Positions 11,911-30,000 of a stretch of 64,000 bases of DNA are shown here, piece by piece; within the stretch, counting starts at the first letter, position 1; each line of letters opens with the position of its first letter. The stretch covers positions 62,001 to 126,000 of the forward strand of contig MU008166.1 in the NCBI GenBank assembly GCA_010909165.1. The letters run 5' to 3'. This DNA is from Anthoceros angustus (Eukaryota > Streptophyta > Anthocerotopsida > Anthocerotales > Anthocerotaceae). Below the pieces are notes generated by a model, which was given only the letters and a program-made list of their open reading frames with translations, made no database searches and had not been told where the DNA came from. Made by a program: the position numbers and the translations under genes.

Positions 11911-12946
11911 ATGCCGTTTCCAAATCTCCCAGTTCCTTACAACAAGCTGACCCGGGAGATCGGGGCGGGAGCGTTGGGTAAAGTCTATCTGGCTACCCAC
12001 CAGCACACTCGCCTCGAGGTTGCTGTTAAGGCGTACAACTGCCAGGATTTGAAGAGGATCCCACGAAACCTGTCGAAAGGTTAGTGAAGTCGGATTTCAT
12101 TCGATTAGCAATGTACACGGGCTCATGAACCCCTGCACTAGCACTGACAGTAGTAGAAGCCACAGTGGTGGACTTACTAATAGGATTAATTGTACTTACA
12201 GCAGAAATTTGGTGGAGTGTGCCTTGCAGTGAGGCAGGAGGCCAGCATTATGAGGTCTTTGACTGGCCATCCTCACATTGTGCAATTCCACGAATGTGTG
12301 GAGACGCCTGAATGTGTCTACGCCAGCATGGAGTATGTGCACCTCTTGGTGATCTGCATGACTTCGGCATGGTTGTGAGTGCTGGGCCTACGGGGTATCC
12401 AGCAGGTATAACATATTTAAATACGCGTGTGTCTGCCTAGATACTGGCGTTGGTTCAGTAGAGAATGTCACTCGAATGTCAGCTCTGATATTACTTAGCA
12501 AGCCTGTCTCTTGAGTCCAACCTTATTCGGATGCAGGTCATATCGACGGTTGATTATTGCCACCAGCATGGAGTGGCGCACCAAGACATCAAACCAGAAC
12601 ACATTCTAATAGATGCACAGAACAACATCAAGCTTACTGGTTTTAGGCTGAGTTGCATCATGGAAAATGGGGTCCATTGCGTGAGCAGCTGTTGCGGGAC
12701 TTGAGAATATGCAGCTCCAGAGGTACGTGTGATAGCACTTCAGTTTTCAGGCTAAAACACTCCAGAAGCAGCTAGATCGGTCGGGATCACATGCATGTTT
12801 AACATGGGGTGGACTCCTTTTTCTGGACAGCTGTCGGCTCCAGGAAAGCCACACTCAGGGAAGGCAGCAGATGTGTGGAGTTGCGGCGTGTTACTCTTCG
12901 CACTTCTGTGCAGGAAGCTGCCCTTCGAAGAAATAGATGGAGGCCA
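11911..12946 (+). pseudogene. SnRK1-like kinase copy A, truncated pseudogene
   Basis: Closely related to the intact copy B (14842-17610). Exon 1 (from ATG 11911) has MPFPNLPVPYNKLTREIG, a glycine loop GAGALG and VAVKAY. Exon 2 shows VRQEASIM and GHPHIVQFHECVETPE, then shifts frame near 12338 relative to copy B (EYVHLL instead of EYVPHGD). Exon 3 has HQDIKPEH (Asn of KPEN lost), GFR in place of DFG, and a stop codon inside the T-loop (CCGT, stop, EYAAPE; TGA near 12702). Exon 4 reaches KLPFEE and ends abruptly near 12946, where NDX 3' sequence begins. UBA, linker and KA1 regions are absent. Loss of the metal-binding DFG, a frameshift, a stop and the truncation rule out an active kinase. Confidence 0.85.
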
Positions 12947-13325
12947 CAGCAACCATCGACGAGCTGGACGGCATCTGAAGATGCAAGAGGCTGGACAAGC
13001 AGTTCACCTATTGTGACTTGTAACAGGCGACTTGTGGAAGTCACCAAGCTGAGACTGAACGTTCTCCGAGCTGAAAAGGCATGGAGACTGCCATCCCCTA
13101 CCCGCCGCAAAGGGACGGTGAAACGTTCGGGCAAGCGCGCGAAGACCTTCTAGGTACATATCATGATTTTTTGGAGCATGAAAAATCGTACACGACTTTC
13201 CTTTACTACCTAGTATAGTGGTCTCACGACAAGTCGTTTGAACTGGTGTCGCGGATTGTAATGACATGAATATATGTACATATGTAGACTTATGATTCTT
13301 TGACGAGGAGCCATTGAATAGGGGC
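12947..13325 (+). pseudogene. Duplicated 3' end of NDX (remnant)
   Basis: Matches the last coding part and 3' UTR of NDX (about 10895-11190) in order: accatcgacgagct, gtggaagtcaccaagctga, gactgccatcccctacccg, then UTR words agtcgtttgaactg, gcggattgtaat and catatgtagact. Indels and the changed polyadenylation site show it is not functional. It starts exactly where kinase copy A is cut, so it marks the junction of a tandem duplication. Confidence 0.85.
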
Positions 13326-13584
13326 ATTTTGTTGCCTTCTTTCTTGAGGTTAAAACTTATTGAGTCAAATGTATGAGTGTATAATCATCACCACATATGA
13401 ATTTTTTTGCAAAGCTTCATGCGGGCTCATCTCTTGAGATGAAGAGATGGGAATGTTGGCAACCTAGGTCAACCTACTTTTTCTATAGTGGACCGTATAA
13501 GTAGATTCTGATTTTAGCAATAAAATATAAAAATTATTTTTTCATTTATTATTTTGTTACTTATAATAAATTTTGCTTTGGGAG
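13326..13584. other. AT-rich spacer
   Basis: No gene seen. AT-rich sequence with runs such as aaatataaaaattattttttc (13524-13545) between the NDX remnant and the satellite. Confidence 0.4.
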
Positions 13585-14012
13585 CTTTTGTACTAACAAC
13601 TGGGATTTTGATCTGGACTAAACCCCTATGGCACGAACACTAACAACTGGGATTTTTGATATGGAGTAACCTCATATGACACTAACAATTGGGATTTTGA
13701 TCAGGAGTAACCTTGTACGGTACTAACACTAACAACTGGGATTTTGATATGGAGTAACCCCATAACGTTATATGGTACTAACACTAACAACTGGGATTTT
13801 GATATGGACTAACCCCATAACCTTGTATGGTACTAACACTAACAACTGGGATTTTGATATGGACTAACCCCATAGCCTTGTATGGTACTAACACTAACAA
13901 ATGGGATTTTGATATAGACTAACCCCATAACCTTGTATGGTACTAACACTAACAACTAGAATTTTGATATGGACTAACCCCATAGAAACGGCATATGGCA
14001 CTAACAACTTGT
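13585..14012. repeat. Degenerate tandem satellite, unit about 50-66 bp
   Basis: About seven head-to-tail units sharing the words actaacaactgggatttt, gatatggactaacccc and cttgtatggtactaac. Later units are more regular (near 66 bp) and early ones shorter. Units differ by substitutions and small deletions. No coding or CRISPR-like spacer pattern: the between-word sequence is itself repeated. Confidence 0.85.
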
Positions 14013-14171
14013 TGGCGGAGGTGAAGGCATAAAACTAGGGATTGGTGGCACCCATCCAAACTTGCATAGTTCTAATTAACTCATGTCCAAATGTGACTCT
14101 TGAAGGGAGAAATGGCTGTCCCATAAAATATTCTTTTGACTTTGAATGGACACACATCACATTGCTATAAC

Positions 14172-14188
14172 TCGAAACCCGGCGCCTC
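14172..14188 (+). pseudogene. tRNA-Ala 3' relic
   Basis: Seventeen bases, tcgaaacccggcgcctc, identical to the T-arm/acceptor part of the tRNA-Ala gene (11318-11334). The 5' part is gone. It sits in the same relative place in the duplicated block (after the NDX remnant, before the kinase), which is why chance is unlikely despite the short length. Confidence 0.75.
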
Positions 14189-14841
14189 TTAAAATTAGGC
14201 GCGTTTGTGGAATTCTGATTACTTTTGCATGGGCCTTGATAAGTGTTGCGTCGGCTACTTAGCCCCGGTCGGACCGACGTCAAACCGTCAAACCGGGAGG
14301 GACGATGTTCTCAAACCCACAGACGGGCAACGACGGGAAACGACGAGGCCACGGAGTCGAGAGACTGTAGCGTTGAGTCAAATGGGGGCGGTAGCTCCGA
14401 TCTCCAAAGCACACCACTGCCTCAGAATGTCCCCGGTCTCCACGTCCCGAGCTATAAAGCTTCGTTTTGTCGCCGCTCACTGCCTGCTCTCGGTTTGGGC
14501 AACAAAGCCCAGTGATCGGCTGCAAAGTGATCGGCTGCATTATCGAGACGGAAGGATGGCATTCTTCTTTGTGCTTTTGCTGCCGCTCATACCCATGTTC
14601 CTCATCTGTTCCACCTTCGCGCCCAGGCTCAGATTCCGATTCTGCTCCCATTGCCGCCCCGGCAAGGTCCACCCGGTTACCGAACGAAGGCAACGGAGCT
14701 AGACTCATAGAGCAAATAGGGTTGTACTCTGCACGAGGAGAATATGCAGGGAAACCTGTCATTCTTCTTCTGCAGCTGTACCGTTGTGGGCGTCGGGGGA
14801 TCAGATATTAGAAGTTACATTCCGGCGGGCTCAGGCACGCA
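14189..14841 (+). promoter_or_regulatory. 5' region of kinase copy B
   Basis: Presumed promoter and 5' UTR, collinear with 11380-11720 of the first duplicate. No TATA box identified with confidence. Frames open here begin at non-ATG codons and are not conserved. Confidence 0.4.
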
Positions 14842-17610
<2,769 letters not shown>

Positions 17611-18269
17611 TCAACCTACAGACTTTTCCAACAGCAACAGTTTGCAATTTTGTGTACGATAGATAGTCTGAAGACAAATAGTGTACATTCAACATCCAGC
17701 GGTATCATTTTTACAATTTTGGAGAACCTTGTCGAGCAGTCACGTCATCGTACCTTAGCTACCTATTAGCTTGGCGACGAGTTTCTCCACTACCCCTTTG
17801 TCCTCTCGCTGACTAATGAGACCAGAGGAAGCAGGGCAACAGCTTGGAGATGACACCCATTCAAGGATACTTTGCATGTGGAGCAGGTAGCCATAGCGAA
17901 AATCTAGCCCGGTCTTGGACATCCTGTGTACTTGAAGGTACCGCCTCTTCTACTTCTCGTCTACTGAGTAAAGTGGATGCAGTGGGTCTTTCAGTGAGGG
18001 AAGTAACAGGCTAGCTTCTAGCACTGGTAGCATGAGATGAGCATACCCAATGAATGGACTCATCCCTCTCCAGACTGGAAAAATAACAGCTAGTCCCACC
18101 TGCTGTGGCTATCACTACCTGGAGCAAACATTTGTCTTTTCTTCCGAGAATTGCAAAACGATACCGCTATAAACAAAGAAACTACCACTTTACATAAGAA
18201 GCTACAGACGATTCGGGTACAACCACCCCCCAATCGCATGAATAGGCTTTCTTCCACCCCACCCCATTA
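17611..18269. other. Convergent intergenic region
   Basis: About 0.66 kb between the stops of kinase B (+) and SnRK1 alpha (-), expected to hold both 3' UTRs. No gene or structured RNA recognised. Confidence 0.4.
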
Positions 18270-21464
<3,195 letters not shown>

Positions 21465-23160
21465 TGCTAACGGCTTGTAATATACAACACACGGGCCTGG
21501 AGATCCTACTACCTCCACTATCCGCGTGACCTAGAACTACAGACACGTAGTAACGACCGCGCGCGGCTTCAGAACCACTGGTGAGTGCGTCAAATTGCAG
21601 TAAGGTTGCTAGGGTAGTTGCACAAAGCTATGTACACAAGCGCGCGAAGACGAGCTGCGGAGCTACTCCTGCTGGTTCCACGCGCTGCAAGCGGATCTGC
21701 TGGCTGTTGCGACGTGATTCTTATCCCAGAATTCCTTCATTGCGGCAGGAGTGCACGACTAAAGCGGCGAACCGATCCAAGCTGACAGAAGGGCGCGCCT
21801 CCCGCCTGCAGATCACCAACCACTCACTCAGCCGGGAAGCAGCTAGCTGTCCTACCGGAGAACCCGGGGCAGCACCAAAGCGACCGACACCGTCCCCAGC
21901 AAGACAACAGTCAAGCGCCGCACAGGCAAGAGGCGGCGGCAAGAAGCAGGCGCTGCATCAATCACCACCACCCGTGCCCGCTTCCCGGGCGGATCTACAC
22001 CCCAAATTTCCCACTCCAGATAACCCGCTCCCTCCCACCGAAATTCTCTCCACACCCTCCCCACCCCGGCAGGCCCGCGCTGACGGCAGAACCAGCCTGA
22101 TCAGCCAGCCACCATCGGCAGCAAGCAGCAAGAGCCACTGCCTCGGCAGCTGACACCCGCCCTAGCTGGCCCGCGACTCACAGCAGCACAACATGGCAGC
22201 ACCAGCAGCAGCAACACAAAAGCGGCAGCAAAATATCGGCTCCGACCTTCCACCGCTGCCGCTGCCGCTGCGATGCAACCCGACCCGAGGCGCTCCAAAA
22301 TTTCCTACTCCTATCCAAGCTAATGCTGTACAGCGGCCCCCTTCCCCAGCAAGCTCTGTACACCCTGGGGTAGGGGAATCAGCCCCGCCACGGCCATGCT
22401 CCAAGAAGAAGAAGCCCAGCTCCTAGGCAGCTCAGAGCACTCGCTCCCAGCTCAGGCCAGGGCGAGATCCGGCCTCTGCGCAGCCATAGAGAATGCCGCA
22501 GCTCGAGCGCGGGCGGCGGGAGCTACACAGGCTCGATCCGGGGGTGCCGAATTGCGAAGCGCGGGGCGGAATTAAAGAGCCCGCAGACCTGCACCATCAC
22601 ATCAGAGGCGTCCCAGCGGCAGCAGAGCAGAGCAGCACGGCCCGGGCAATAACTCCGCACCGTCAGCGGGCATTTACAGAATGCGCAGAGGCGGGAATGG
22701 AGCGGCCATGGCGCAGGCAATTTGGCACGGCCTGGGCCTGGGCCTGGGCCTGGGCCGGGCGGAATGAAATGAGAGCCGCGCCAGAGGCGCAGGACAGGCA
22801 GGGAGGCAGCAGGACGGACGGCTCGTGGAACAGGCGCCTGAGGCAGGCGTGCAGGAGGATGCGGGAGTGGGCTGGGCTGGGCTGGGCTCGGCGGGGACTG
22901 GGCGGAGCAGCGCAGCGCAGAGCCGAGCCAGGCAGCGCTCGAGACGCGCTGAGACGCGCAGTAGGGAGAAAGGGAGAAAGGGAGGAGGAGGAGGAGGAGG
23001 AGGAGGAGAAGCGAGAGAAGAGAGTGAGGATGAAAAAAGGAGAAAGAAGTGCGCGCTCGGGCCACAAAAGGGACCCAAACAATTAGGGCTCAGGTCACGC
23101 TCATGGGCGCTCCTCCATTATGAGCCCAGATCCGGTCGTCTCCGGTAACGTAACTCCCTC
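21465..23160 (-). promoter_or_regulatory. GC-rich 5' region of SnRK1 alpha with simple repeats
   Basis: Very GC-rich upstream region with many open frames that carry only low-complexity protein, so none is called as a gene. It contains a cctggg repeat (about 22728-22757) and a purine tract of ggagga units (about 22981-23010) that reads as CT-rich sequence in the SnRK1 direction, a common plant 5' UTR feature. A 5' UTR intron is possible but not demonstrated. Confidence 0.4.
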
Positions 23161-23299
23161 TCTCTCTTAATCAGGGATCATGCGCCGAATCACCGAAGGC
23201 ATATGCGACCATACACGGCCTCCGGCTTGGCACGCTCGAGCTTTAGCTGCCTAACATCCCAGATTACGGTCTTCGAGTTAGTTGTGTTCAACATTGTAG

Positions 23300-23372
23300 T
23301 TCGTTAGAGTTCCTTGCTTTGCTTTGTATTGCATTGCTTTACTTTGTCTTGCTTTGCTTTGCTTTGTTTTGT
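23300..23372. repeat. Pentanucleotide-rich tract (CTTTG)n
   Basis: Imperfect run of ctttg/tttgc units: cttgctttgctttgtattgc and similar. No gene. Confidence 0.8.
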
Positions 23373-26300
23373 GTTGTATTGCACGTGCAGCAGGGCGAGG
23401 TGGTATGGTATGCGGCGCTTCGTCGTGTTGAAGCATACACAGATTGTGTGAATGGAGGTACAAGTGAAAGGTGCGTGATCGGAGAAGGACTTCACGATGC
23501 AAATGCAACGAACCCATGATGTGGGAGAGCGATCGGAGGGTGGTATCGACGTAAGCTTCCCATGCCCCTTTCCCTTGAAGTCGGTCAGCTTTAATGGAGG
23601 TATCAGAAGGTTCCTCGGACAAGGACATAAAAGAGCTGGAAAGGTTGCACGACCTCAAGTGCCACACCCGGCGTGTGCCCAGAGCAACAGAGCAGCAGCA
23701 CACACACGCCCATGGAAGCGCATTCACTCCTTCATATTCTTGCACGACGGTCAAGACAATTTCTAGATTCGCGCAGTCTAGCTGCATTCATTCTCCTTCC
23801 ATGCTTGTGTGACTCTTTCATGACAATGATCGTTCACATTTCGTGTGGAAGGCTAGACCAGTCTTCCGAAACTGGGCCACATTGTAGTACAATGTGCAGA
23901 TCTCCTGACTCCCCCTCGTGTGATGCACCTCTTACAAGGATTCTTGTACCATTCATTATCTATGGCAATCCTACAGCCTATGGATACTTTTATCACCTCT
24001 TTGGGTAAGCTATATTAGTTCCTTTTTCTTTTTTTTTTGAAGTATAGAGACTATATTAGTTCCCTCCTGCAAGACCCACACCAAACCTGTTTTTCAAATT
24101 TAAATACCTATCATCACGGCACGGATTATACTTGAAGGGAGGGTAGAATTAGGGTTTGGGAAATGGGAAGGGTGGAAGGGAGCGGGGACCGGCAGTGGGT
24201 GGGCCCGCAGCCGGTAGCCGCGGCCAAAAAGTGGGACGCTGCGGGACTGCAGGCAGCTCATTGGCCATCTTGGGCCGCATGCTGACTCGAACTGCTGCTC
24301 CTCTTTCCGTCACCATGAGATAGCGAGATGGCTATTTGCAGCAATATGACACGGGCAGGGCGATGTAAATAGGACCCAACCAGGCTGTGTGCTTTGTCGC
24401 TTTTAGGGTCGCGCCCATATCACACACACGCGCTATTTCGTGTCCGAAATTTCGACTGTCCAAATTCATGATTTGAGTGTGGGTAAATACCGTTCATGAA
24501 CGTGCAAGATGCACTGCTGCACAGGTACATCTCATCACCGTGTCTGAATACAATGTATATTCCATATCAAAAATTGCACTTGAGTCTTTTATGCTGAAAT
24601 TATAACTTCACAAAACCCCAAAAATAAGCCTTATATTCCGTGAAATGAAAAAACGTGTGACCGGCCTCTCCCCTCCCCTTCCCCATCACTCAACTTATGC
24701 TTACTCCTCTTTCAAAGCATTTCGAACTTGTGGGTACGTCATAGGCATATGTGATAGCCTCTAATGTGCTTGCTGACAGAGTTTTCCAGTTTTCCACCTA
24801 TCTACCTATCTGCAAAAGCTATCCTTTACTCAAAGATGTGGTTCTAGAAGCTCTTCCTCTTATCATGTGCACATATTAGCCTAACATGACGTCATTACCT
24901 CACTCATTAACTTAACTCAAACTTAATTGTTCCATTTCCACTCAACCTCAACCACATGAAATTGGATCCACCGAATCATGTCAACATTACAAATGTTGAT
25001 GAAGCCACACATCCCTACATCATGCCTCAACACAAACCTACATTCTTAGGAAATAATTAAAAACAGCTACACTCCACCCTAGGAGAAGGTGGGATCTTAA
25101 TTTCGTCGTCGAGTCTAAACATTTTACATGTCAACATGATTTGCCTGAGTGCAGCATCCCCATACAGTCAATGAGCCTTAAATCACTCCCAAGTTTTCCA
25201 CATGTGTACTACAAAAATGTACTGCAAAATAATATTGGAGTACAAACATAAGATGGGCACTTGTAAGTGTCACTCCTCCATTTCCATGCAATTTGTGTCC
25301 GAACGTATTTTGATAAAAAAGGACAAATAAATACCGATATACAGATGTAGGTATTTGTCGCCCTATTTGGGAAATAACGACAAATTGAGCATGTATGTAT
25401 GTGGGAAAAGGCACAGGGTCGCCGTACAGCCGGCATCTTTCTCCCGTCCGAGCGGCGCGGGCTGGGTACGATTGGCCCAGGCGGGGCCCACTGCACCCGC
25501 CGTCGTCCCAGCGGTTCACGAGCGGAGTGAAGTGGGCCGCATCCGTTCCGTCCCGTATTGGCGCCAATTCTCTCGCTTTTAATCGCTTTCATATGTGGTA
25601 TTTCGCCTAATTTCGTTTTGTAATTACCTACACACGGGTTAGGTTCTCTTAATTCTAAATTAATTAAAATTATTTTGTTTTATATGTTGTACTACTAAAA
25701 TGATCGACCAAATTGGTAAATAAACTCTAGTCTTTCCGAGTGAGTATGCATGCAATTTTGCTTATGTCTTCTCGCATGAACTGTGAATATATCGAAGTTA
25801 GTGTTTCTAAGACAAATGAGTTTTGCGTAATATTGATATTGAAGTAGAAGTGATCAATGATATCCCTTCTAGGACTACGAAACAATATTTTACATATGTT
25901 CTTTTCAAGTTTGTAGCAACATCCACATATCATACTCGGGGATATGTAAACAATATTATACTCAAATGACTACAATTATAATTATATTATAAAACTAATA
26001 AGCTATATAGACAGGTAGTTTCTAACATTATTGTTTGCTGATGCAAACAATGTATCCCTTGATATACGTATGATAGGTAGATAGTTTGTGATATAATTGT
26101 TTGCTAGAGCACAAAATATGTCGTTTGAAATGCACCTTATTAAAGTATCAAGAGATGTTTTACTAAAACTTTATAAATTAAAAATTACTATTTAAAAATT
26201 ATCTATAAGATCAACATGCTGCACTCCAAGCAATGAGTCTCAACTCTTTAGCAATGTCATGCACCGCCCTATTCCCCTATGCGAATGACCCCAATAAAAA

Positions 26301-26780
26301 AAGAAAAAAGTGGTGGGTAGTGAAGTGAACCACTCCACATAATCCGAAGGAAATGAATAAGTAGTGAGATCACTGGTTCCCTTGTAAAGGCTTGGCGGAT
26401 AGAGCCAGCGGAGGGAGCAGGAAACGAGGGAGGACAAGGAACCGGCAAAGAAGCCGGCTAATCTGCTGCTGAATGTCAGCTTCCTAATGCGAAATAAGAG
26501 GAAGCCAACAAGTACGGCGGCGAAAGGCGGAAGAAAGGGGTGAAATGTCGTGGAAGGCGCAAGTGGGCGGGGCGGGTGGTGGACTGGAAGCCGCCACACA
26601 CACGTGGAGCATTAGCCCATATTCTAAGCCGAGCGAGCAGTTCTTAACCCGCCACGTCCGCTAAGCGGGGCGCAGCGGAACCGTTAGCGGCGGCACGTCA
26701 GCCGCACTCCCGCCACGAAAGCCTCCGAGAATGTCTTAACAAGTTGGGCAAGTGCGAGAGGAGAGAGGGGGCGCCAGATA
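23373..26780. other. Intergenic, no gene recognised
   Basis: About 3.4 kb. The first part is mixed sequence; 24440-26220 is AT-rich with no coding signal; 26260-26740 becomes GC-rich. No domain, tRNA or transposon protein was recognised in any frame. Confidence 0.4.
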
Positions 26781-26880
26781 TTTCCTCCCCGCCTCGGGAT
26801 TCGAACCCGCGACCTGGCCGATCCCAAGGCGCTTCTCACACGCATACACACTACGCATTACGCACCGGCCTGGGAGGAGC
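26780..26880 (-). mobile_element. tRNA-derived SINE-like fragment
   Basis: On the minus strand, tcgcgggttcgaatcccga (around 26795-26812) contains an exact RNA polymerase III B box (GGTTCGAATCC, 26797-26807 complement) in a CGGG-loop-CCCG stem like a T arm. Upstream sequence is only weakly like an A box and does not fold as a whole tRNA, which fits a SINE head or decayed tRNA rather than a working tRNA gene. The 3' end is not defined. Confidence 0.4.
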
Positions 26881-26989
26881 GGTCGCCCTCGAGTGCCTGT
26901 GTGGCGCGTGAGCCCGGCACCAACAGCCGGGACACGTGGTGGGTCCAAAATCCTCCTCGGGTACGCCCTCGTTGAGCGTTAACTTCCCT

Positions 26990-27050
26990 GACTCCCCTCT
27001 GCGCCTCTGAGCTCTGCGCTCTGCGCTCTGCGCTCTGAGCCCTGAGCCTC
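26990..27050. repeat. Short tandem repeat (gctctgc)n
   Basis: Units gctctgc/gctctga repeat four to five times around 27009-27043 in otherwise non-coding GC-rich sequence. Confidence 0.7.
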
Positions 27051-30000
27051 GCACCCAGGAGGACGGCGTGACTCCGGTTAACATCCCCTGACGGTTGTAT
27101 TTATTACCTTTCTCCCGCCCGCCTCCTGCGAACGGAAGTTACATAGTATGTATGTACGCAGGGGAAGATGCTCCGCGTTAATAGGGGCGGGGAGCGAGCC
27201 TCGTACGTGAGCCCTGGCTCGGGCTGTGGTCTGGCGCTCGAGAACTCTGAGATGGAGATATTATATGGGGTGGTCTTGGACGGGAGAGGAAGAACTCACG
27301 CTGGGGAGATGAGATTCTTGGAAGTTGCATCGCTCGAGCTCATGTGGTGTGGGAGTGGGGAAAGTGTATTATTGAGGGGGCCTTTCGTGGAGGGTAACAT
27401 ATGATTTTCGAGGGCGCTTTTGCAAGTGCATGGTACGAGGGGAAAGGGCGTTTGAGGGTGCGCGGGGCAATGTGATGGTCACATGGCAGACCAGGCAGAC
27501 AGTGATAGCTGGCTGGCCTGCTTATTGGAGCCTGGGAGTGGGCGGCAAGTGGGGGGGTGTCGTTCTCGCCTCACGGACGTGATTACGGTGGTGGGTTGGA
27601 GTTGGGTTAGCGGGAGGCGTGGGGTCGCCTCGCTTTCGGGCCATGGCGTTGCCATGGACGAGACAGGCTCGGCACCGGGTGGCCTGGGAGAAGACATAAG
27701 CAGCAGTGCAGCAAGAGGTGGAGGTGGAGCTGGTGTCTCTCTCCTTTCCGGCCTTGTGGCCCACACGGGGCCTCGGCAACGTAACGTGGATGGCTCCGGG
27801 CCTGTAGACTCACGGGAATATTCTTGCCCTCTCGCTCGCACTCGCACTCGCACTCGCACCTACTCCCACACTCGAAGAAGGCAATTTTGGTTGTGCTTGG
27901 GGGAGTGATGGAGGAAAGTGTTTTGTGGGTTTTTGTGGGTTCTATCTAGGTGATGTCCTCGTGGAGGAAGAAGATGGAGGTGGTGGTGGATGTTGTGACG
28001 GTTGGAGGCATGGGGATGGTTGAAGACAAGGAGGAGAGGGAAGGGGAAGTGGTAAGTGGAATGTGGAGGAGAAAAGGAGGAGGAGGGATGAAAGGTATGG
28101 GGGAGTGGGTTGGTGATAAAAATACTAGGCTGCGAATGTGACAAGGGAGGTTAGAATGCTGACCACGATAGCGGCCCGAAAGGGGCCGCGAGGGTGTGCA
28201 AAATGTGACTTCCAACTGGCACAAGCCACATGCGGGAAGGGGAGGGCCTTTAGGTGAGTGCATACCTTTCTCTCCCTTGTTTCGCGCCCACGTCTCTAAG
28301 AATCAGTGTCAATGTCAGCTAGGCAAAGCAAAGCAGGCTGCGTACTTGCCACGGTCAACTAGTACATGTGTACAGGACTACAGGAGCTGCTGCTTGTGAC
28401 GCCAGGAAGGCTCCCGAATAGCAACAAGAGTTAAGTTCCAACATACATATAAATGTAAATGCAGCATAGTATAGCAATGGCATGCACCCAAGTCCATGCC
28501 TGCTGGGCCATGGCGGCATCCGATTCCCACTGTGGCTGTCTGTCTTCTGGCATTGAAAAGGTTGCAACTGCAACTGCCAAACTGGCGGTAGGTACATGTC
28601 TCTCGGCTGCATCGTGTGGCATGGCATCTTTGTTGTAGCTGAAAAACATCGTCACTGGCCTGTGCTGGAAACAGGGAAACACAGGGACGGGTGGTCCAGG
28701 ACTCCAGGCCCCATGCCCCCAGGAGCATGATTGGTGAGCCGGGCAGGCCCTTGTGAGAACATTGCATGGGGCCAGCGCTGCACACACCATACTCCCCATG
28801 ACAGCTTGATTCCAGGGAGCCCCGGCCAGCCGAGGGGGCGGGGCGGGGGAGCGGGAAGTTTCCAGACACGCATGGGCCAGCCCCACTGACGTGAGCCAGA
28901 TACTTGTTTATGCAGGCCTATGGTTGTGGAGCTCCAAGGTCGTGATACTCCTGTAGCACACAGATTCTGGCTCCCCCTCTCCTTTCGGCCCTTTCTGCCT
29001 TGCGCAGATCCAGAGCGAGAAGTGAGAACCCCCCAGCCTCGGAGAAGCGAGCTCTGCTGCTCGAGCTCTCATCACCTCGCTGTGGCCAGTGGCCACCAAT
29101 CTCTAGGCAGTCGCTACCAGAAACAGACAAGCTGGCGACATGCATTTCCATTTCCTCGGGCTCACCTAGCTTTTTCCTGACCTGACCTGCCCTGACCTGA
29201 CCTGACCTGACCGGCCCTGCCCCGCGCTGCCCATCCCTGCCCCGCGCTGCCCGGCCCTGGCGCGGCGCTGGTGTGTTGTAGAGAGAAGAGAGAGACGGCA
29301 TTGCGGCAACGGCGCAGAGAGTGCAGGACGGAATCCGCATTCACCTCGCGCAAGTGCGCCACCAGCCAGAATCCGCATTTCTGCTGCCCTAGCCTTGTTG
29401 TTTGCGGAAACCCTCCTGCGCTCCACAGGGCAGATCTCCAGGTTGCACCGCCGAATGAAATACACAGACGCGCAGACAGGCGCTCTGCACACAGCCATCG
29501 CAGCTTCCCAAAACATGACAAATTCTCAGTTTAGTTTACACATTAGCGGAGGACGGGAATATGCCATCATTTCACAATCATGCGGCGGAAGCGCTGCCGC
29601 CGATGCGTGGGAGCGGCGGATTAGTGGCCTGTCGGCCCGCCCGCGCGGCCTGCGGGATGACACGATGCTCCTGCCTCCAAAAAGATTTGTTAACAAGTGC
29701 TTGCGATGAGCAGCAAAGGACATGCTGTAGGAATGCATGTCTGCTTCAGGAGAGGTGAAATTCAGGCTTGTCCTGCAAATGGTCTCAAATCCATGAGCAG
29801 GAGCATGTTCACATATGAGGTCCTCGTCAGTGAGGCGTGAAAACCCTGGCCTGCAGGATGTAATTTTACGCTGGCCTTGCAGATTATGTCGAATCCATGA
29901 GCAAGAGGTGGAGCACGTTCACTTCCCATTTCTCAGCAAAGGGATGAAAAATCGTCGCCTAAATGATGAATTTTCGGACTGGTCTGGCAGACGTTGTCAG

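Noticed and set aside
13585-14012. CRISPR-like array
   Set aside because: The intervals between the repeated words are themselves repeated, so it is a satellite; also plant nuclear context.
14205-14702. 165-codon frame upstream of kinase copy B
   Set aside because: Collinear with 11.4-11.7 kb in copy A but the frame is not conserved, as expected for promoter/UTR sequence.
22493-23148. Long open frames on both strands upstream of SnRK1 alpha
   Set aside because: Low-complexity Arg/Gly/Pro/Leu-rich translations caused by GC-rich and (gga)n sequence; overlapping frames open on both strands, no domain.
28378-28886. Overlapping 150-163 codon minus-strand frames
   Set aside because: Several frames open at once, non-ATG starts in part, no domain and no splice support.
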